From Lagopus muta (lineage: Eukaryota; Chordata; Aves; Galliformes; Phasianidae): a DNA stretch of 64,000 nucleotides. A program made the translations under genes and the position numbers. Every line of letters begins with the position of its first letter. Position 1 is the stretch's first letter. The stretch covers positions 6,944,001-7,008,000 of the forward strand of contig NC_064443.1 in the NCBI RefSeq assembly GCF_023343835.1. The letters are read 5' to 3'. This document shows positions 21,321-34,745 of this stretch, piece by piece. Under the pieces are notes generated by a model. That model made no database searches, was not told where the DNA came from, and saw only the letters and a program-made list of their open reading frames with translations.

Positions 21321-24300
21321 GATGTTTAAGGTATGATAAGGGTCTGGCTGTTGTGTGGCTCCATAAAAAGTCCTTCTGACAAATAGTAGAAAAGTCAAGT
21401 TCCAGTAGGATGCAACTTACTTATTTTCCAAGTAATTCTTCTTTTTTTGAGTGAACGCTAATTTATTTATTTTGATGTCAGACAGTTCAAGTATGAAGTC
21501 ATTTCATTTTTTTTTAAAAAGACAAAAAAATTCCTATGTATTTCATTCCACTAACTTGCCACAGAATCATGAGAACTAAACATGAGTTAAAGAAAAATCA
21601 TACAAATTATGGAGAACAACCCATGAAGAAAGCCCCATGAATCTTCCATCTCTTCTTTCTCTGACGAGGTCTCATCTAATCTATAAAACTCAGATTTTCA
21701 CTGGTTCTCTTGGTGAAGTGCATAAAATCAATTCCATCGAAGGGTAGAGAATGACACGTAATATGATGTCAGAGAAACTTTGTAAAAATGTCTAGTCATG
21801 ATTTAATAATGCTTCAAGTTTAGTAATAATGACAGTATGAAAAAGTCCAATTCTGAAAGGAATATTTGTAAAGAAGACATTCAACATTCAAAAGGCTCAA
21901 ATGACAAATGACAAAAACTTTTCAACAGTTGATTTTAAATAGCATCTGAAACACCAATCAATTTCTTTCTATAAGGTCGCATAAAGCAAAGGTATCTTAA
22001 AACAAAAAAACTTGACGAAGAACAGCTTTCTGCTATGCCAGACCTTTTCAGCTGTGAAAACTCCTTGACTGTATCTTAAATTAAAAATGAAACATAAGGA
22101 GCAGTGTTTTCCAGTTATGGAATTGTTATGGATTGTTTTCCTCCTTTGCCTGCTAATTCCACTTCTGCATTTGAGAGATTTATTCTCTCTGCCCTTCTTC
22201 ACTGCTGTTGCCTTGCAAGAATACATTTTATATCAGAAATGAGTCATATGACCTGCCATCTGCTTCCTCAACCTTGAAGGACGCTGAAGTGTATGATATA
22301 CTTAGATCTGAGCTGTGACCTATGTGAACTGAAATGTTTGTTGTCTCCATTCAGGCCTGTTCTGATTATTGTATATCGCGGATTTCTTTGTCCTTCTCTG
22401 AAGCTATGCAACAGTCACTGCTGGGAAAAGTTCATCCATTGCTCTCTTTCCCACAGAAGTGGGATGCTGTACATCATTATGTTATGCCCTTTTGATGTTT
22501 CCTCTGTGAGCAGGACAGATTCCATTTGTGTTTCAACAAACAAACGAACATTTATGTCATGTATTTCAGCTATTTAACTGTGGTTTATAGGACAGAATAT
22601 TTTTATTTATTACCCTATGTACTTTTATCTGCTTGATATATGTTAATATTAAGGTAGGTGAAATAATAAAAATCCTCTTTTACCCCTTCAGTTGCTTGTG
22701 ACAGCATGACTGGGTCTCTCTACTGATGGCTGCTCTGCTCATTGCAATTGTACAGATTCTTTCTCTCTGGCCCTTTTTTTTTTTCCACACGGTAAATTAG
22801 TTATGTGCTTCCAAAGCTAATTTTGCTTCCTTTCAGACTTAACACAGGAAAAAAAAATATTCCACAGTCTGCAATACCTTTGTTTTTCCCCTGTTAACTG
22901 CATGCTGTCAGGAAAGAATACATTGCTGCTGTTAAAATGATGGAGCAGTGCAGTAAGCATTCCCAGTCAGTGCCTTTTCTGTTATTACTACAAGTTGAAT
23001 CATAATCTGGTGGAGTCCAGCAAACCCAAGTGACTCACAGAGCTGCCATTCTGTAACCTTCACTGTTTTCCACTTGAAACAAATTTCAGAAGTTTCTGAT
23101 ATGTCATCTGTAAAATATATTATGATGCTTTTTATTGGTTTGATTTCTGATTTCCTTGAATTGCAATAGCAGGCAATTCTCGCTTTATTTATTAGTAATT
23201 GTGTTGGTATTTATACCTTAAATTTTAGTGATAATGGTTGTAATTCTATGGAGTTCATTTATCTGGGCTTAGCTTTAGCTAGGGCAAATTGCCCTGATGA
23301 ATACTTCTCTTATCTATTGATTAGAGAAGTCTTAGCAGACTTCCATTTTGCATTTGAATTCCTTGGACAGGCTTGCAAATATTTGTCTTCTCCTTTCTGT
23401 GAGAGACATCAATTTCTAGGTGCTTTTTTAGATTTTAAAGAGGTTAAAATTGTAGGGAGGGGAGGATGCTAGAACTTTGCTGGGACACTGTTTTGTTTGA
23501 AAAATAATTTTTATTCTCAAGAAATGCTACTTGAGCCTTTTTATTTACTTGCTATTTACTATAGTATTTAATTCAGTTGTACTCTTTGCTCTTTTAAGGC
23601 ACATTTGACCTTTGCAATTGGCGAGGCTGTCAGTTCCTAATATTCAGTCTCCTCACTGTGCTTTACAGTTACAAATAATTCTTCATATGATGATTCTCTG
23701 GTGCTATACTGGTGTAGGGTAACTGAACACTACTATGTTTGGAGGTAAAGACCCATCTCCTTGCGGCTGACATCTGAGAATTATAATTGTTGAGAACTAT
23801 TTCAGGAATGGGCTTCTGTGCTACACTCACTAGCAGTTTATGCTATATTTATGTGCATGCAAAAGGTTACCTTTCCTGGAAATCATTTTGCTCTTTAAGA
23901 GTGCTGAATGAATCCCAGGCTTTTAATGTCTTCCGACCTGCAGTATGTTCTTTCTTCTCTAATGCTGTGTCCACAGGTACTTTCTTGCCATTTCACAGTA
24001 ATGGATATTTAACCTTAGCTTTGAAAAATCTTCTTCAGCCCTTAGAGGAAGCTTTTCCAAATGATTGTATATTGCAGTTATAGAGAAGCAACATCTACAG
24101 AGTCTCTTGGTCACCAAGTTAGTTTCCATTTGTTTTTCCCTTGGTTACAAAACTAAACTTATTAGAACGCTTGCTGATCGTCATTAGGATAAAAAAGCAT
24201 CAGATATACAGCCAGGGTATATTCCTTGAAGTTTTAGTGACTAAATTTTTGATACATTTGTCAATTCATTATAGTCTGAGTGTTATACTTTGTAGGAATT

Positions 24301-27300
24301 GCATAAAACTGAAGGGAATTCAGGGATAAAAGTAGAAGAATGGCACAAGACTTGGAGAACTGGCCTTGTGAGAGAAAACAAAATAATTTCTTATGTTGCT
24401 GCATCACAAGAAAGAGAAAATTAAAGGAGTATGGTGGTCATTTGATGTATAAAAGATCTTTATGAAAGTCAGATCTCCACAGCTATTGGCAAAAGGACAG
24501 AATCAAATCTGGTTACTGTGCAGCAGATATAATTAGGTTGTGTTCATTACAATTCTAATCAGAAGAAATTGTTAAGTGATACATATTAAAAAGGTTCTGA
24601 TTTTTTTTTCCCCCACTGTTTCTTCTTAAAGATCAGATGCTTACAGTATCTATCAGAAATGATCTTTGCATACTTCCTACATTTGTGCAGTGCCTCTTGT
24701 TAATTATTCCTGTTTGCTGTTGTATCATTTCTCTTCCACCTTTCTCAGGAGATTTGTGTCCCTTCTCCTCTGCCAATAAATTGCTTATGTCACCTTAATG
24801 AAATAAGCCAACCAAGTGTATCTACAGTTCTCCATATCAAAAAAGGCAGTTTCTGGTCTGGGATTTGTCAACAGGGCCTTGTGATTTTGCAACTATATCT
24901 GTAGTACAGTGTGAATGGATGAAGAACAGTGATAATCTAAACAATTAAAATGTATGGGATTGATTGATGTGTATCTACTCCTCCTTTTGGACTGTCGTCA
25001 CTTTAAAGAAGTGAGGTGTAGGAAAATAGCAGTGGGACTGGAGACTTATCCAGCTGTAGTCTGAGCTATTTTTATGCTGTACCTAAAACATGGATAATAT
25101 GAAACAATTTTATAAAGTATCTCAGTTTAGATCTTGCAGTACTGAAATCTGATTTTAAGTATAAATTACTTTGGTTCCATTTTGTCACATGATAGCTGCA
25201 GTCATGATTCTGTGACAAATGGATGACTCTTTCTTTTCCTTTTTTTCCTTGTACAATTGGCAAAATGTTTTTCATGATTCCTGCTTCAGATTTTCTAGAA
25301 CAACCCTGAATTTTCAAAACAATAAAACAGAAGTGGGAGAAAAAATTAATCAATGAGTTCACTGTGATTTTGGACATGATGATCACCAACTGTCTTTATG
25401 ACAGATGCTAAAACACTGTAAGGCATACAAAAGCCATTAAATTACACTTTGCTCAATAAAATTAAGAGAATGAAAATAGATTTTTTTTTACAGTGAAGCT
25501 GTCTCCACAACAGCATAAGAGGTTGAAATAGGTCACAGGCAGCCCTCCTTACCTTGCTCAAGAACATTAGAAGGATTAATCATTTATGGATTATCTCCTA
25601 GAAACAATGATCTGGTGCAGACAGGTAATCCAATCTCCTCTATCTTTCTAACCTGGTTTGCCGTTTCACAGGGGATTGTGCAAGGGTGGCATTTTTTTCT
25701 AGGAAGACATTGTCTGCCTGCCAGCTTGAAACGTGTAAATTGCTGGAATTTGCATCAAAAATATGACAGCTCTTCTCTGACAAAGGTAGGTAGTGAGATT
25801 AGGGGGTAAAACTAATTCTTTTAACTAGAGCATTGAGTTTTGGCTCAGAAATGTTATTTTCACCTTTAGCTGAAATTTCTCAATGAAGAGAGTAAAGAGA
25901 AAACTTTGTCATTGACAAATCAGAACTAGAAAGAAAACTTTATTCCTGATACTCTGGGCTTTGCATTAATATCAGGTAGTATCTTCTGGACTAAATTTGC
26001 CCAAAAATTTAACTACATTTTACATTTGAATACTGGCCTTTCAGCAATTGCAGTCTTTACAAGTGCATTCAAACTAGGTATACTGCCTTACTGTTGTAGA
26101 TTTATGTGCTCAGTGTAATATATAGGGCTTTGGACATACACTGTTGCCAGTTTTGTTATTTTATGCAACAAGGAGGTGCAGGGCTTGCTGCTGAATGTAT
26201 TGCTGTACTAATCTAATTAATGAGAATGAACTCTATTGCAAATCCCCGCGGGGGCAAATTACCAATTGGACTAAGATATTGCAGAAGCAAAGGTGCACCA
26301 TCAGGGAGTCTCAATTGCTCATTTCATTTTACATTCAGTTTCTGTTTTATTGATATAACAACATTATGGAAAACAATATGCAATGACTGTTAGAAGGCTC
26401 TGAGCAGCCTTTTCTTAGTTTTCCTGCACACATCACAGACTGCACAGATTGAAGTTACAGTTAGTTTAGCAAGATTCTGCTTTCTGTAGAACTAAGAAAT
26501 GCAGAAAGAATAATTGTGCATCAGTAGTAAATGTCATAAGCCTTGAGCAAAATACTTTGTTAGAACAATGTCAGTTTCCAAACTCTGAATAAAAAATGAT
26601 GTTAAATATTGAACAATTGACTCTAATTATGTTCTGTCCGATTTATGGCACTACTGTGTGCTTATATTTTTATTTTCTTTTAAACATCCTTTTGTATTCA
26701 AGGTTCCTGAGCCACTTTGAACATCTATGTCTAGCCCTATCAAAACTGAGATTATCACACAGATCTTAAAATGTGGCTTTACATTCTTTCTACTCTTAGA
26801 AGCATTGCTACTCTTAGAAGCATTGCTATAAAATAGCTTATCTGAAGTTCCTTTTCAATATTCTTTGAGCAGGTCATCTTACAGAGCATGCACATATTGG
26901 AGAATTGGCTTTAAATTCGGTTGGGTGAGTTTTGTATAATCCAAGACTATTTTTTCAATAGGTTTTCCTTGATGTGGTACAGCACTAGTAAAGAGAATGC
27001 AACATAACAGCTTTTAAAGCTAGTCAGGTGTGATTGGGAACAAATACAACATAAAACAGGTTGGTGATGTTGGCTTTTTTTGGTGCTACTTGGGTTGCTT
27101 GGTGTCAGCAGGATGGGAATCTCCCGAACCTTGTATGGGGAGCAGTAGTGTCATTTTGCATGTTATTAAACTACTTCAGCTCTTGGTGCTTTAGTTTTCC
27201 CAATAGGGAATAAATATAATGGCTTTACACGTAACTACAAATTTAACTGAACTGTGTTATAAGAAGTCATGTTACTTCTTGAAGAGTAACATGAACTGTG

Positions 27301-30300
27301 GGTGTTAGAGAGATATTTCCTTCCTTTGAGGAAGGGCTGGTGAGTTCCTGGAGCATCCCAAGGCCCAGTGGAAGGTGAGGACAGAAGCTGCTGACCTGCT
27401 GTGATCCTAATGTTGTGGCAAGACTAAATAAGTGGTTTCAGTGCTTTCAGTCACTTTTGCTCCAGGATAGGTTTCCTCAGCCCCGCTGTCCCATAAAACC
27501 CAACACTGGAAATTGGCAACCTAGCTGTGGCACAGGGCTTAGCACATGGAACTGTTTGGTTCAGGCAGGCCTTGATGGCTGCAGAGAGAGAGCAGTTGCG
27601 GCCCTTTGGCTTGGGACCGCATATCCCTTGGCTCTGGTGCTATAAAATGAGTGATCAGATATTACTGAATTACTTAAGAACAGATGCAGTAACAATTTTT
27701 TTAATTTCAAGTGGAATATGTGCGGTTATGTGTCTAAAAATAGCAGTCAACTAGTAAAATATTGCTTACAAAATAGTGAGTACACATTTACTGAGGCTTT
27801 CATTTTGAAAATGGTTGTAGCTTTAGAGATCAGTCACATTAGATTGCTTACTTTGGCACATTTTTAAAGGAAAAACAACTAACATATTGTGCATCGAACC
27901 GTCCGCTGCATTCGTACAGTAATTTTCCTCTAGCAGTATTTCACAATAAAATTACTCGTGTCTTGTGGAGTTAGTGTACTGTAATGGCGAATCCAATGAG
28001 CTTGTGTAGGGGTGGTGTCTTTTGTCAGGCAAGTGACTGAAGACCTGATAAGCATCTCTTCAATAAATTGTAATAATCACCAGCAGTTATTTAAGCACCT
28101 CCAGAGTACCAGTATACATGACAGGCTCTAACTGGCTCTTTCAATATTCTCAAGTCAATAGAGTGATTACTTCTCACTTTCAAAAATCGTCACCTCTTCT
28201 AAAGTCCATATTAGTTGCATGTTTTCAAAACAAATTTAACAGACTGATAGTCTCAGTGTAAATAATGCACATGTGTAAAAATAGCTAAGAGCCCTCTGTC
28301 TCTTCCTTTGTGGCATTGATGCTTCCCAGATCTGGCCAGCCCAGCCAAGTTTGGTAGTTCTGGGGATCTGAGCCCAGTCCTTGCACCAGCACCCAGCCCC
28401 TTTTCTGCCCATGAGAGAAATCTGTGGCTAGTGGCATCTCGATAGGTCAGACTTACTGTGGTTGCCTTTCCCATATCACTGTGTACCTGAGCATGAGGTG
28501 TTGGTAAGGCAGAGGTGGGGTGTTTTCAGGAAGGCTTGCACTAGTATTACAAAAGAGGCCTGCCAACTGATAGAAATGAATTCCAGCAGTGCTGAACAGG
28601 GCCAGAATGACCATAGTTTGCTACTTTCTTTAACTAAAAAGAGGTCAAAACAACTTAGCAAAATGTAGAACAAAAAATTAGCTCCATAAAATGTTTCTGC
28701 TCTGTGATAAAACCAGCATACAGAGTATTTTTGCTTCTTCCTGTTCAGAAAACTTCCAACCAGCTCCATTTTCACGATAGACTTGTTGCCTGAATAATTC
28801 ATGACTGGTGTTATGTCTTGGAGGTAAGCTGAAGCAGGAGTGAGAGCTGCTGGTGTACCTGCAGCACGTGGTAGGCAGCATGGGACCAGCTGGAGAGGAA
28901 GGCAGGCTGCTTCATCTGACATTTGTTTTAATTCTCATTAGCAAGAGTGTCTGCATGAGGGTAGCAGGGACAGTCAGGTTGGAGGATGTCTTAGCTTATG
29001 AATACAGCACTGCTTTTAGGGTGTATTTGTCTGAGGAAGGGCATCAAAAACACACACCCAAGGTATTTTCAAATATCCTCCCATTAGAGTCTGTTTTGGT
29101 TATTTTTCTTGGTGGTTTTTGTGTTTTTGGTTTTTTTTTTTTTGGATTCAGACATAAATTCTAGGTGTGATGGGGAGCTGGCCAAGCATGCTGTGCAAAC
29201 CTTTGAGGTTTAGCACTCAAAGGCCACTAAGTGAGTCATGAGCTTCTGTGACATGAGAGTTAGCCAGTGCTGTTGGCTTACAAGCAGTCACGATCTGTCA
29301 CAGCAATGATCAGTTATTCGTGTTGCTTCAGAAAATCTTCCAAATATTACTGTGTAATATCAGGTTCTGTACATTTGTTTTGCTTCAGACATTTGTTTTT
29401 GTGGCCCTCGCCCACTTTGTGGTGCTTGTCTAATGCTCACACCTCTGCAAAGTGCTCTCTCCCCACAGCTTAGTGGCACCATGCCAAGTGCTGAGGCATT
29501 TAAGGGTAGGAGTTCTTTTCTTTTCAAACAAGGAGACGCCTATGAAGTGAAATTCACTGCAAGTGAAAGCTGGTAGCTGAAACACTGATGCTACCAGGTG
29601 GGTTTAGCTGCCAGTGTGAGGGCACTTTGTCGAACATTTTAACGGAGAGGAAAAAAGTATAATGTAACTGTATTACAGTAATTCATTTACTACCATCACA
29701 TAGTAGTGCAGAGGCACTTATTAAACTTACTCCAGTTCTCTTTAGTTCTTTATACACTCAAGAAAAAAAAATCAAAAGCAAGAAAATATTGTCTCAAGTT
29801 ATTTTTTATTTGCATCTCTATTCAGAATTTAATATTAGTGTTCACAGAAAATATTCTAGTCCATGGGCTATTTGCAAACTATTCACTGGGACTGTTACTT
29901 AAAAAAAAATGTTATTGTAATTTTCAATTCCTTAAGCAACGCTGTAGCAGTTCTTGATAAGCTCACAAAGCCATCAAGTGTTCTCTGGAGGATGCATGTA
30001 ATAATAATAATGTTAATAATAATGCATGTAATGAGACATCAAGACACATTGATGGTTTTAATTTATATGTAAAAAGATTAATTATGATTTTTTGTTGTTG
30101 TTGTTTCTCACTGAAAAGCAATCTAATGCAAGAAAAAGTTTGCCCTGTAGAATCGGTGAAAGAGAATATCTTGCTTATTTGTTCCTAGTCAAAAGACAGT
30201 GGTGGCAGCAGAGCTTGTATATAAATGCATTTCATAATTGGCAAAGAAGTAATAGAAGAAAAAAACAACTCAAGGTCTTATGTTAGCACATGGATTTGTG

Positions 30301-33300
30301 AAGTTTCTATTGTCTCATTGTGGACCAAGTTTTTCTCATATTTCACCTGGGAATGCCTTTTACATTTCTTCCAAGCTTGCAGGAAGAGAGGAACTTCACA
30401 TAATCTCCATGACTGACGTGTCCAACAAGAGCTCGGCTGGCCTTTGTGTGGTGGTGAGGGTTCCCCACACCTCTATACCCAGGGTGCTGCTCTCAGACTG
30501 GCTCTGCATCCCAGTGGCCCAGCCTGGTTCTGTGGGACAGCTGCATGCTGCAGCTGTGCTCTGTGGGCTCTCTGAGTGATCACTGGTAGCAGCAATGCTA
30601 ATTAACAGAGCTCTGAAATGTGTTTTCTGGCTACTCAGTAGCTGAGGTGCGTGGCTCTTTGAAAAGACTCTTTTTGTGACCTTTGGCTTGCATCCAGGAC
30701 CTATTTCAGTCCTAGCCTTTGGCTTGTACCTTGGTTTCTATAGCTCATTCTCTTGACCTTTAGCATTTAGGATGATGGACTTTGCGTGCCAGATCGTTTC
30801 TTGTTCAAGCCTTGTATTCTTGTTTCAGATATTAGCTCTAGCTGCTTCTTGCAGCCTGGCACTTAAGTCTTATTCGTGCTTATGAAGTTTTTCCCCAAAG
30901 TCATCAATTATACCTATATTTATTTATCAGCCTTTGTATAGGTGAGTTAAAACCTTTGCAAACAGAGCTGCTCTGTTGCTCATTTCTAAGCGTTTTGTTT
31001 CTCTAGTGGTCACTCATGTGAGAATGCAGAGCTGTTGGGACACTCTTCCCTTTGATTCATACTTAACACAGGGAGTCCCTGGGCTCCCCTCATCTTTCAG
31101 GATGACTCCTGGTCTCTGTGCAGGAGATTGGGAGCCTCTCAGCCCAACCTCAGCCCCAGATGGCTGCTGGAAGTCTGCTGCGTGGCCGGACGGTCCTAAA
31201 CCAAAACATGTGCAAGTCTGAGTGCCAGCAGCCTGTATGCTAGAAATCTATTGCTGAAAGCCAACCTGTAAGTTGGCTCAAAGAATGATTTGGGAAGAAA
31301 ACTCCATGAATTAAATATGAAATCAGTTATTTTCCTCCTATGAAAATTGATGTTAAATGACAGTAGGACTGTATTTATGAAGAATAAATGCAACACCTCT
31401 AATACTTTCCATGAAGCCACTGATAAATCTGTTGATTTTGAAGGTCAGATGGTAGACTTCATGCTCTCAGTTGTGACTACATGCTCACATGAATTTGTTT
31501 CCCTGGCTTTGCTGCAAGTGTTTGCATGAATAAGTACTCCTGCAGAGTGAATAAAGGCATTGGCAATCTGGTACCAGCTGGAAACTTATATCTGAAGCCA
31601 GTTCAACCCCTTCATAAAACACAGATTCTTATCTTATCCTCTTTAGCATTTACTTCATATAATTTGAGATTTTTGGTTTGACTGCTCCTCCATCCCAAAT
31701 AATTTTCTAATAGAAGAGATGTGTGTTTCAGAGCTCTCAGTTCTCTTTGGGTATGTATTTGGAATAGATATTTTTTTTTGTTTGGGAGGAGAAGGATAAT
31801 TGCTGCCTGCCTGGGTATCAGTTAATTAGCAGTCTCCTCACTAGTGGATGCCTGCCTAAATTCATTCCTCTGCTGAGTAATTTATTCAATAACTACAAAC
31901 CCATTCAGGCAGTCCCAATAGTATTTTATAGGAAAGCACTAATTACTTCATATAGTTATTGGGGAAAAAGAGACGTAAGGAAATGCAGGGTACATATTTT
32001 CAATTGTTTTACCAACCTTTTATTCACCCCTTTCTGCTAGATCCAGTTCTTCCTCAAGTGAGGATGTGATTTCATAGGAGAAGGACTATCCTTTTCTTCC
32101 ACAGTTAATGCCTTCTTGGCTGCACTGATAGAAATGAAGCATTACATTTCAAATAGGAATCACTGTCACAGCCTTAGTGAGGCTGCTCAGATAGGAGAAT
32201 CAGCCCATTAAGTGCTGATGTTTGTGGAGCAGCACAGAGGAAATCTCGATAAACCTCACTTTGCCTCCCTGTCACATCTTCTGCCGTGCAGCTGTCCATT
32301 AACATGCCACACGCTCAGCCCGAGTGCTGGGCTGTGCCCAGATCACTTGGTAGCTGTCAGGTGGATAAGACAAGCTTTCTGGGAAATGCACGAAGATAAG
32401 GTGAAGCTAAACCACATGTGTGTGCTTGGCTGTGCGCTCCGAGCAGAGGAGGCTTTATTCTGCTGTGTGGGAACCAGATGGACTCGATGGCTGTTCTTTC
32501 AATTTCTGGGGGAGAATTCAGTACATATGGTCTGGAATCAGCATATTGTTCTGTGAGCTGGGGTTGCAGCACTCTGCTCCTGTCCCCCATGGTACCCTTT
32601 TTTGTTTTATTAACAGAAAATCCACTGGTGAGTACAAGGAGGTGTGTGTTTGAAGTGTGTCATCTCTTTATCTCTTTGCTGAACCCCTTGGAATCCAGAA
32701 GCCCAAGCTCTTTTCTCTTTCCTGCAGGGTAGAGACAGATGCTATTTTGAAAAAGAGAGGCTGTGTGCCACAGTCGTTCTTCTCAGCAATTAAAAAAAAA
32801 ACAAACCAACAACACAAATGCTCTGTTGTTCTGCAGATGATTTGCCGTTTATAATACAGCAAAGAGTTGATATAATATACAGCTGGACAAATTGTGCAAA
32901 TGAAAGGTCAATTGATCGAATGGTTATATACAGCCCTGCTCTTTTAGGAGTGCCAATCCTAGCAGCATAACTGAGATGCTAGTGCAAAAAGATGTGCGGG
33001 TATTTCCCATTATTAATGAATCGTACCAATGGTCAGTTTCAAAGCTAACCGGCTCCTGTAAAGCTGGCACATCAGTGTAAAAACGTAATTCTACACAGCA
33101 TTACAGTTCCTCTGCTGTAGTTCAGTTTTTCTGCAGGAAAAATAAGGATTAACTGCATAACTTTGCATGTTGAATAATTTCATATGGTGCAGAAGACGGA
33201 TTTGTAGAGCCATTTTTAAAGTAGTGAATGAACAACCAAAAAATTGGGAAACTTGCTTAATAGCTCTAGTTTAAGTATATATGACTGTAATTTCTGGTAT

Positions 33301-33454
33301 GGGACATAATAAAAACCTCCACTCTTCCTGTTAAAAGCTATGTTTTCATTTTATCTAGCAATTTTCTACATTTCAAATGTGAAATCATCTGTTAACGAAG
33401 TGTGTGTGGAAGAAATAATCTTGTGTTTGCTATTCCTACATAATAGCGGAGAGC
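21321..33454. other. Intergenic stretch without a recognisable gene
   Basis: About 12 kb of mostly AT-rich DNA. Visible items are an 18-bp tandem duplication (26791-26826), a GC palindrome in AT-rich surroundings (26244-26253), a (TAA)-like patch near 30001-30024 and short homopolymers. Two moderately GC-rich patches (about 27330-27640 and 30400-30580) carry short ORFs with no recognisable domain. Confidence 0.7.
26791..26826. repeat. 18-bp tandem duplication
   Basis: The unit tactcttagaagcattgc occurs twice in perfect tandem, followed directly by tataaaa. It looks like a recent local duplication. Confidence 0.95.
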
Positions 33455-33715
33455 TGAATGATAGAATAACAGAATTGCTAAGCTTGGAAAAAACCACCAA
33501 GAGTCCAGCTATCAGTCCATTCCCATCACACCCATTAACCATGTCCCTCAGTGCCACATCTCCATGTTTCCTGAATACATCCAGGGATGGTGACTCTACT
33601 GTGTCCCTGGGCAGCTTGTCCCAGTACCTCACCTCTCTTTCTGAGAATATTTTTTTTTCTAATATCCAACCTGAACCCAGTAAATTTTCTGTAGTGGAGG
33701 CCCTACCAACATTTG
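33455..33715 (-). mobile_element. Old CR1 LINE fragment
   Basis: The segment begins with a decayed CR1 tail (gatagaataacagaattg) and continues with the usual minus-strand CR1 3' region: ccagggatggtgactctac, a cctgggcagcttgtcccagt block and aatatccaacctgaaccc. It is diverged and no coding frame is kept. Confidence 0.85.
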
Positions 33716-34324
33716 TCAGAGAATGAGGCTGGAACTTGTCTCTGTCCCTTTACTGTAAAATGTAAAGTAGGAGTGTAGACAGCACCAGCCCAAGTAATCT
33801 TTGGAGGGATTGTCGGGGACTCTGCTCAGAGCATTTTTCATAAATAGGAGAACAGAGCTAGTCTTATAGGTAAAGGATAAGCAGGTTCTCATGGTCATCT
33901 CTCCATATTTTTAAAGGTAGAATTAAATTGTCAAGGCCAAAGGGGTGAATAATCCTTTAAAACAATGATGATAGTATTTTTATTAAAAAATGTCTCCATG
34001 CTGGAATTCAGAATGTAGGAAACTCAGATGGTGATGCCAGTTTGTACTTCATGAGGACAAGAAGGATTGCCATAGAATGGAGGCTACTGCAGCCCTTGTG
34101 TCCCCCAGACGGCTGAAGCTGCTGGCTTTTCTTTCTCCATAAAGCTAGTGGAAGTTTTATTCATCTTGGCTGACTTAATGCCTACCTTAAGCAGTTCAGC
34201 ACGTGTGAAGATTATTACTTTGAAAGAGGCACTGTAACTCAGTCTTATCTCATAAGCACACCTATAGCTTGCGAGATTAAAAAAAAATCATCAAAACTGT
34301 CATTGCCCACTGCATTTAGGTTTG

Positions 34325-34745
34325 GGCTAAGAACCAGATCAGGCTGCCCAGGCCCCATCTAACCTGGCCATGAACACTTCCAGAGATGAGGCACCTACAA
34401 CCTCTGGGCAGCTGTGCTAGTCCCTCACTGCCTTCTGTGTGAAGTTTTCTCCTAATGTCTAACCTAAACATCCCCTGTTTTAGTTTAAAGCCATTCCACC
34501 TTGTCTTATTGCTATCAGATTGTGTAAAATTTTGGTTCCCCTCCTCCTTGTAAGCTCCTCTCAAATACTTGAAGGCCTCCATGAGATCTCTCTGGAGCCT
34601 TCTCTTCTCCAAGCTAAACAAACACAACTCCCTCAACCCTTCCTCACAAGAGAGGTGCTCCAGCTCTTTGATCAGCTTTGTGGCACTCCTCTGGGCCCTC
34701 TTGAAGAGATCCATGCCTGCCTTGTGTTGGGTGACCCAGAACCCC
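34325..34745 (-). mobile_element. CR1 LINE fragment with decayed reverse-transcriptase end
   Basis: On the minus strand the segment encodes a degraded CR1 ORF2 C-terminus: DLFKRAQRSATKLIKELEHL, then [20 protein letters not shown]. The 132-codon frame (34714-34316) runs on through the non-coding end. The 3' tail repeat is missing and similarity fades at about 34325. A 5'-truncated, old copy. Confidence 0.88.

Noticed and set aside
32617..32627. 11-nt microexon-like piece between ttttattaacag and gtgagt
   Set aside because: No gene is recognised around it, so there is nothing to splice it to; such pairs occur by chance.
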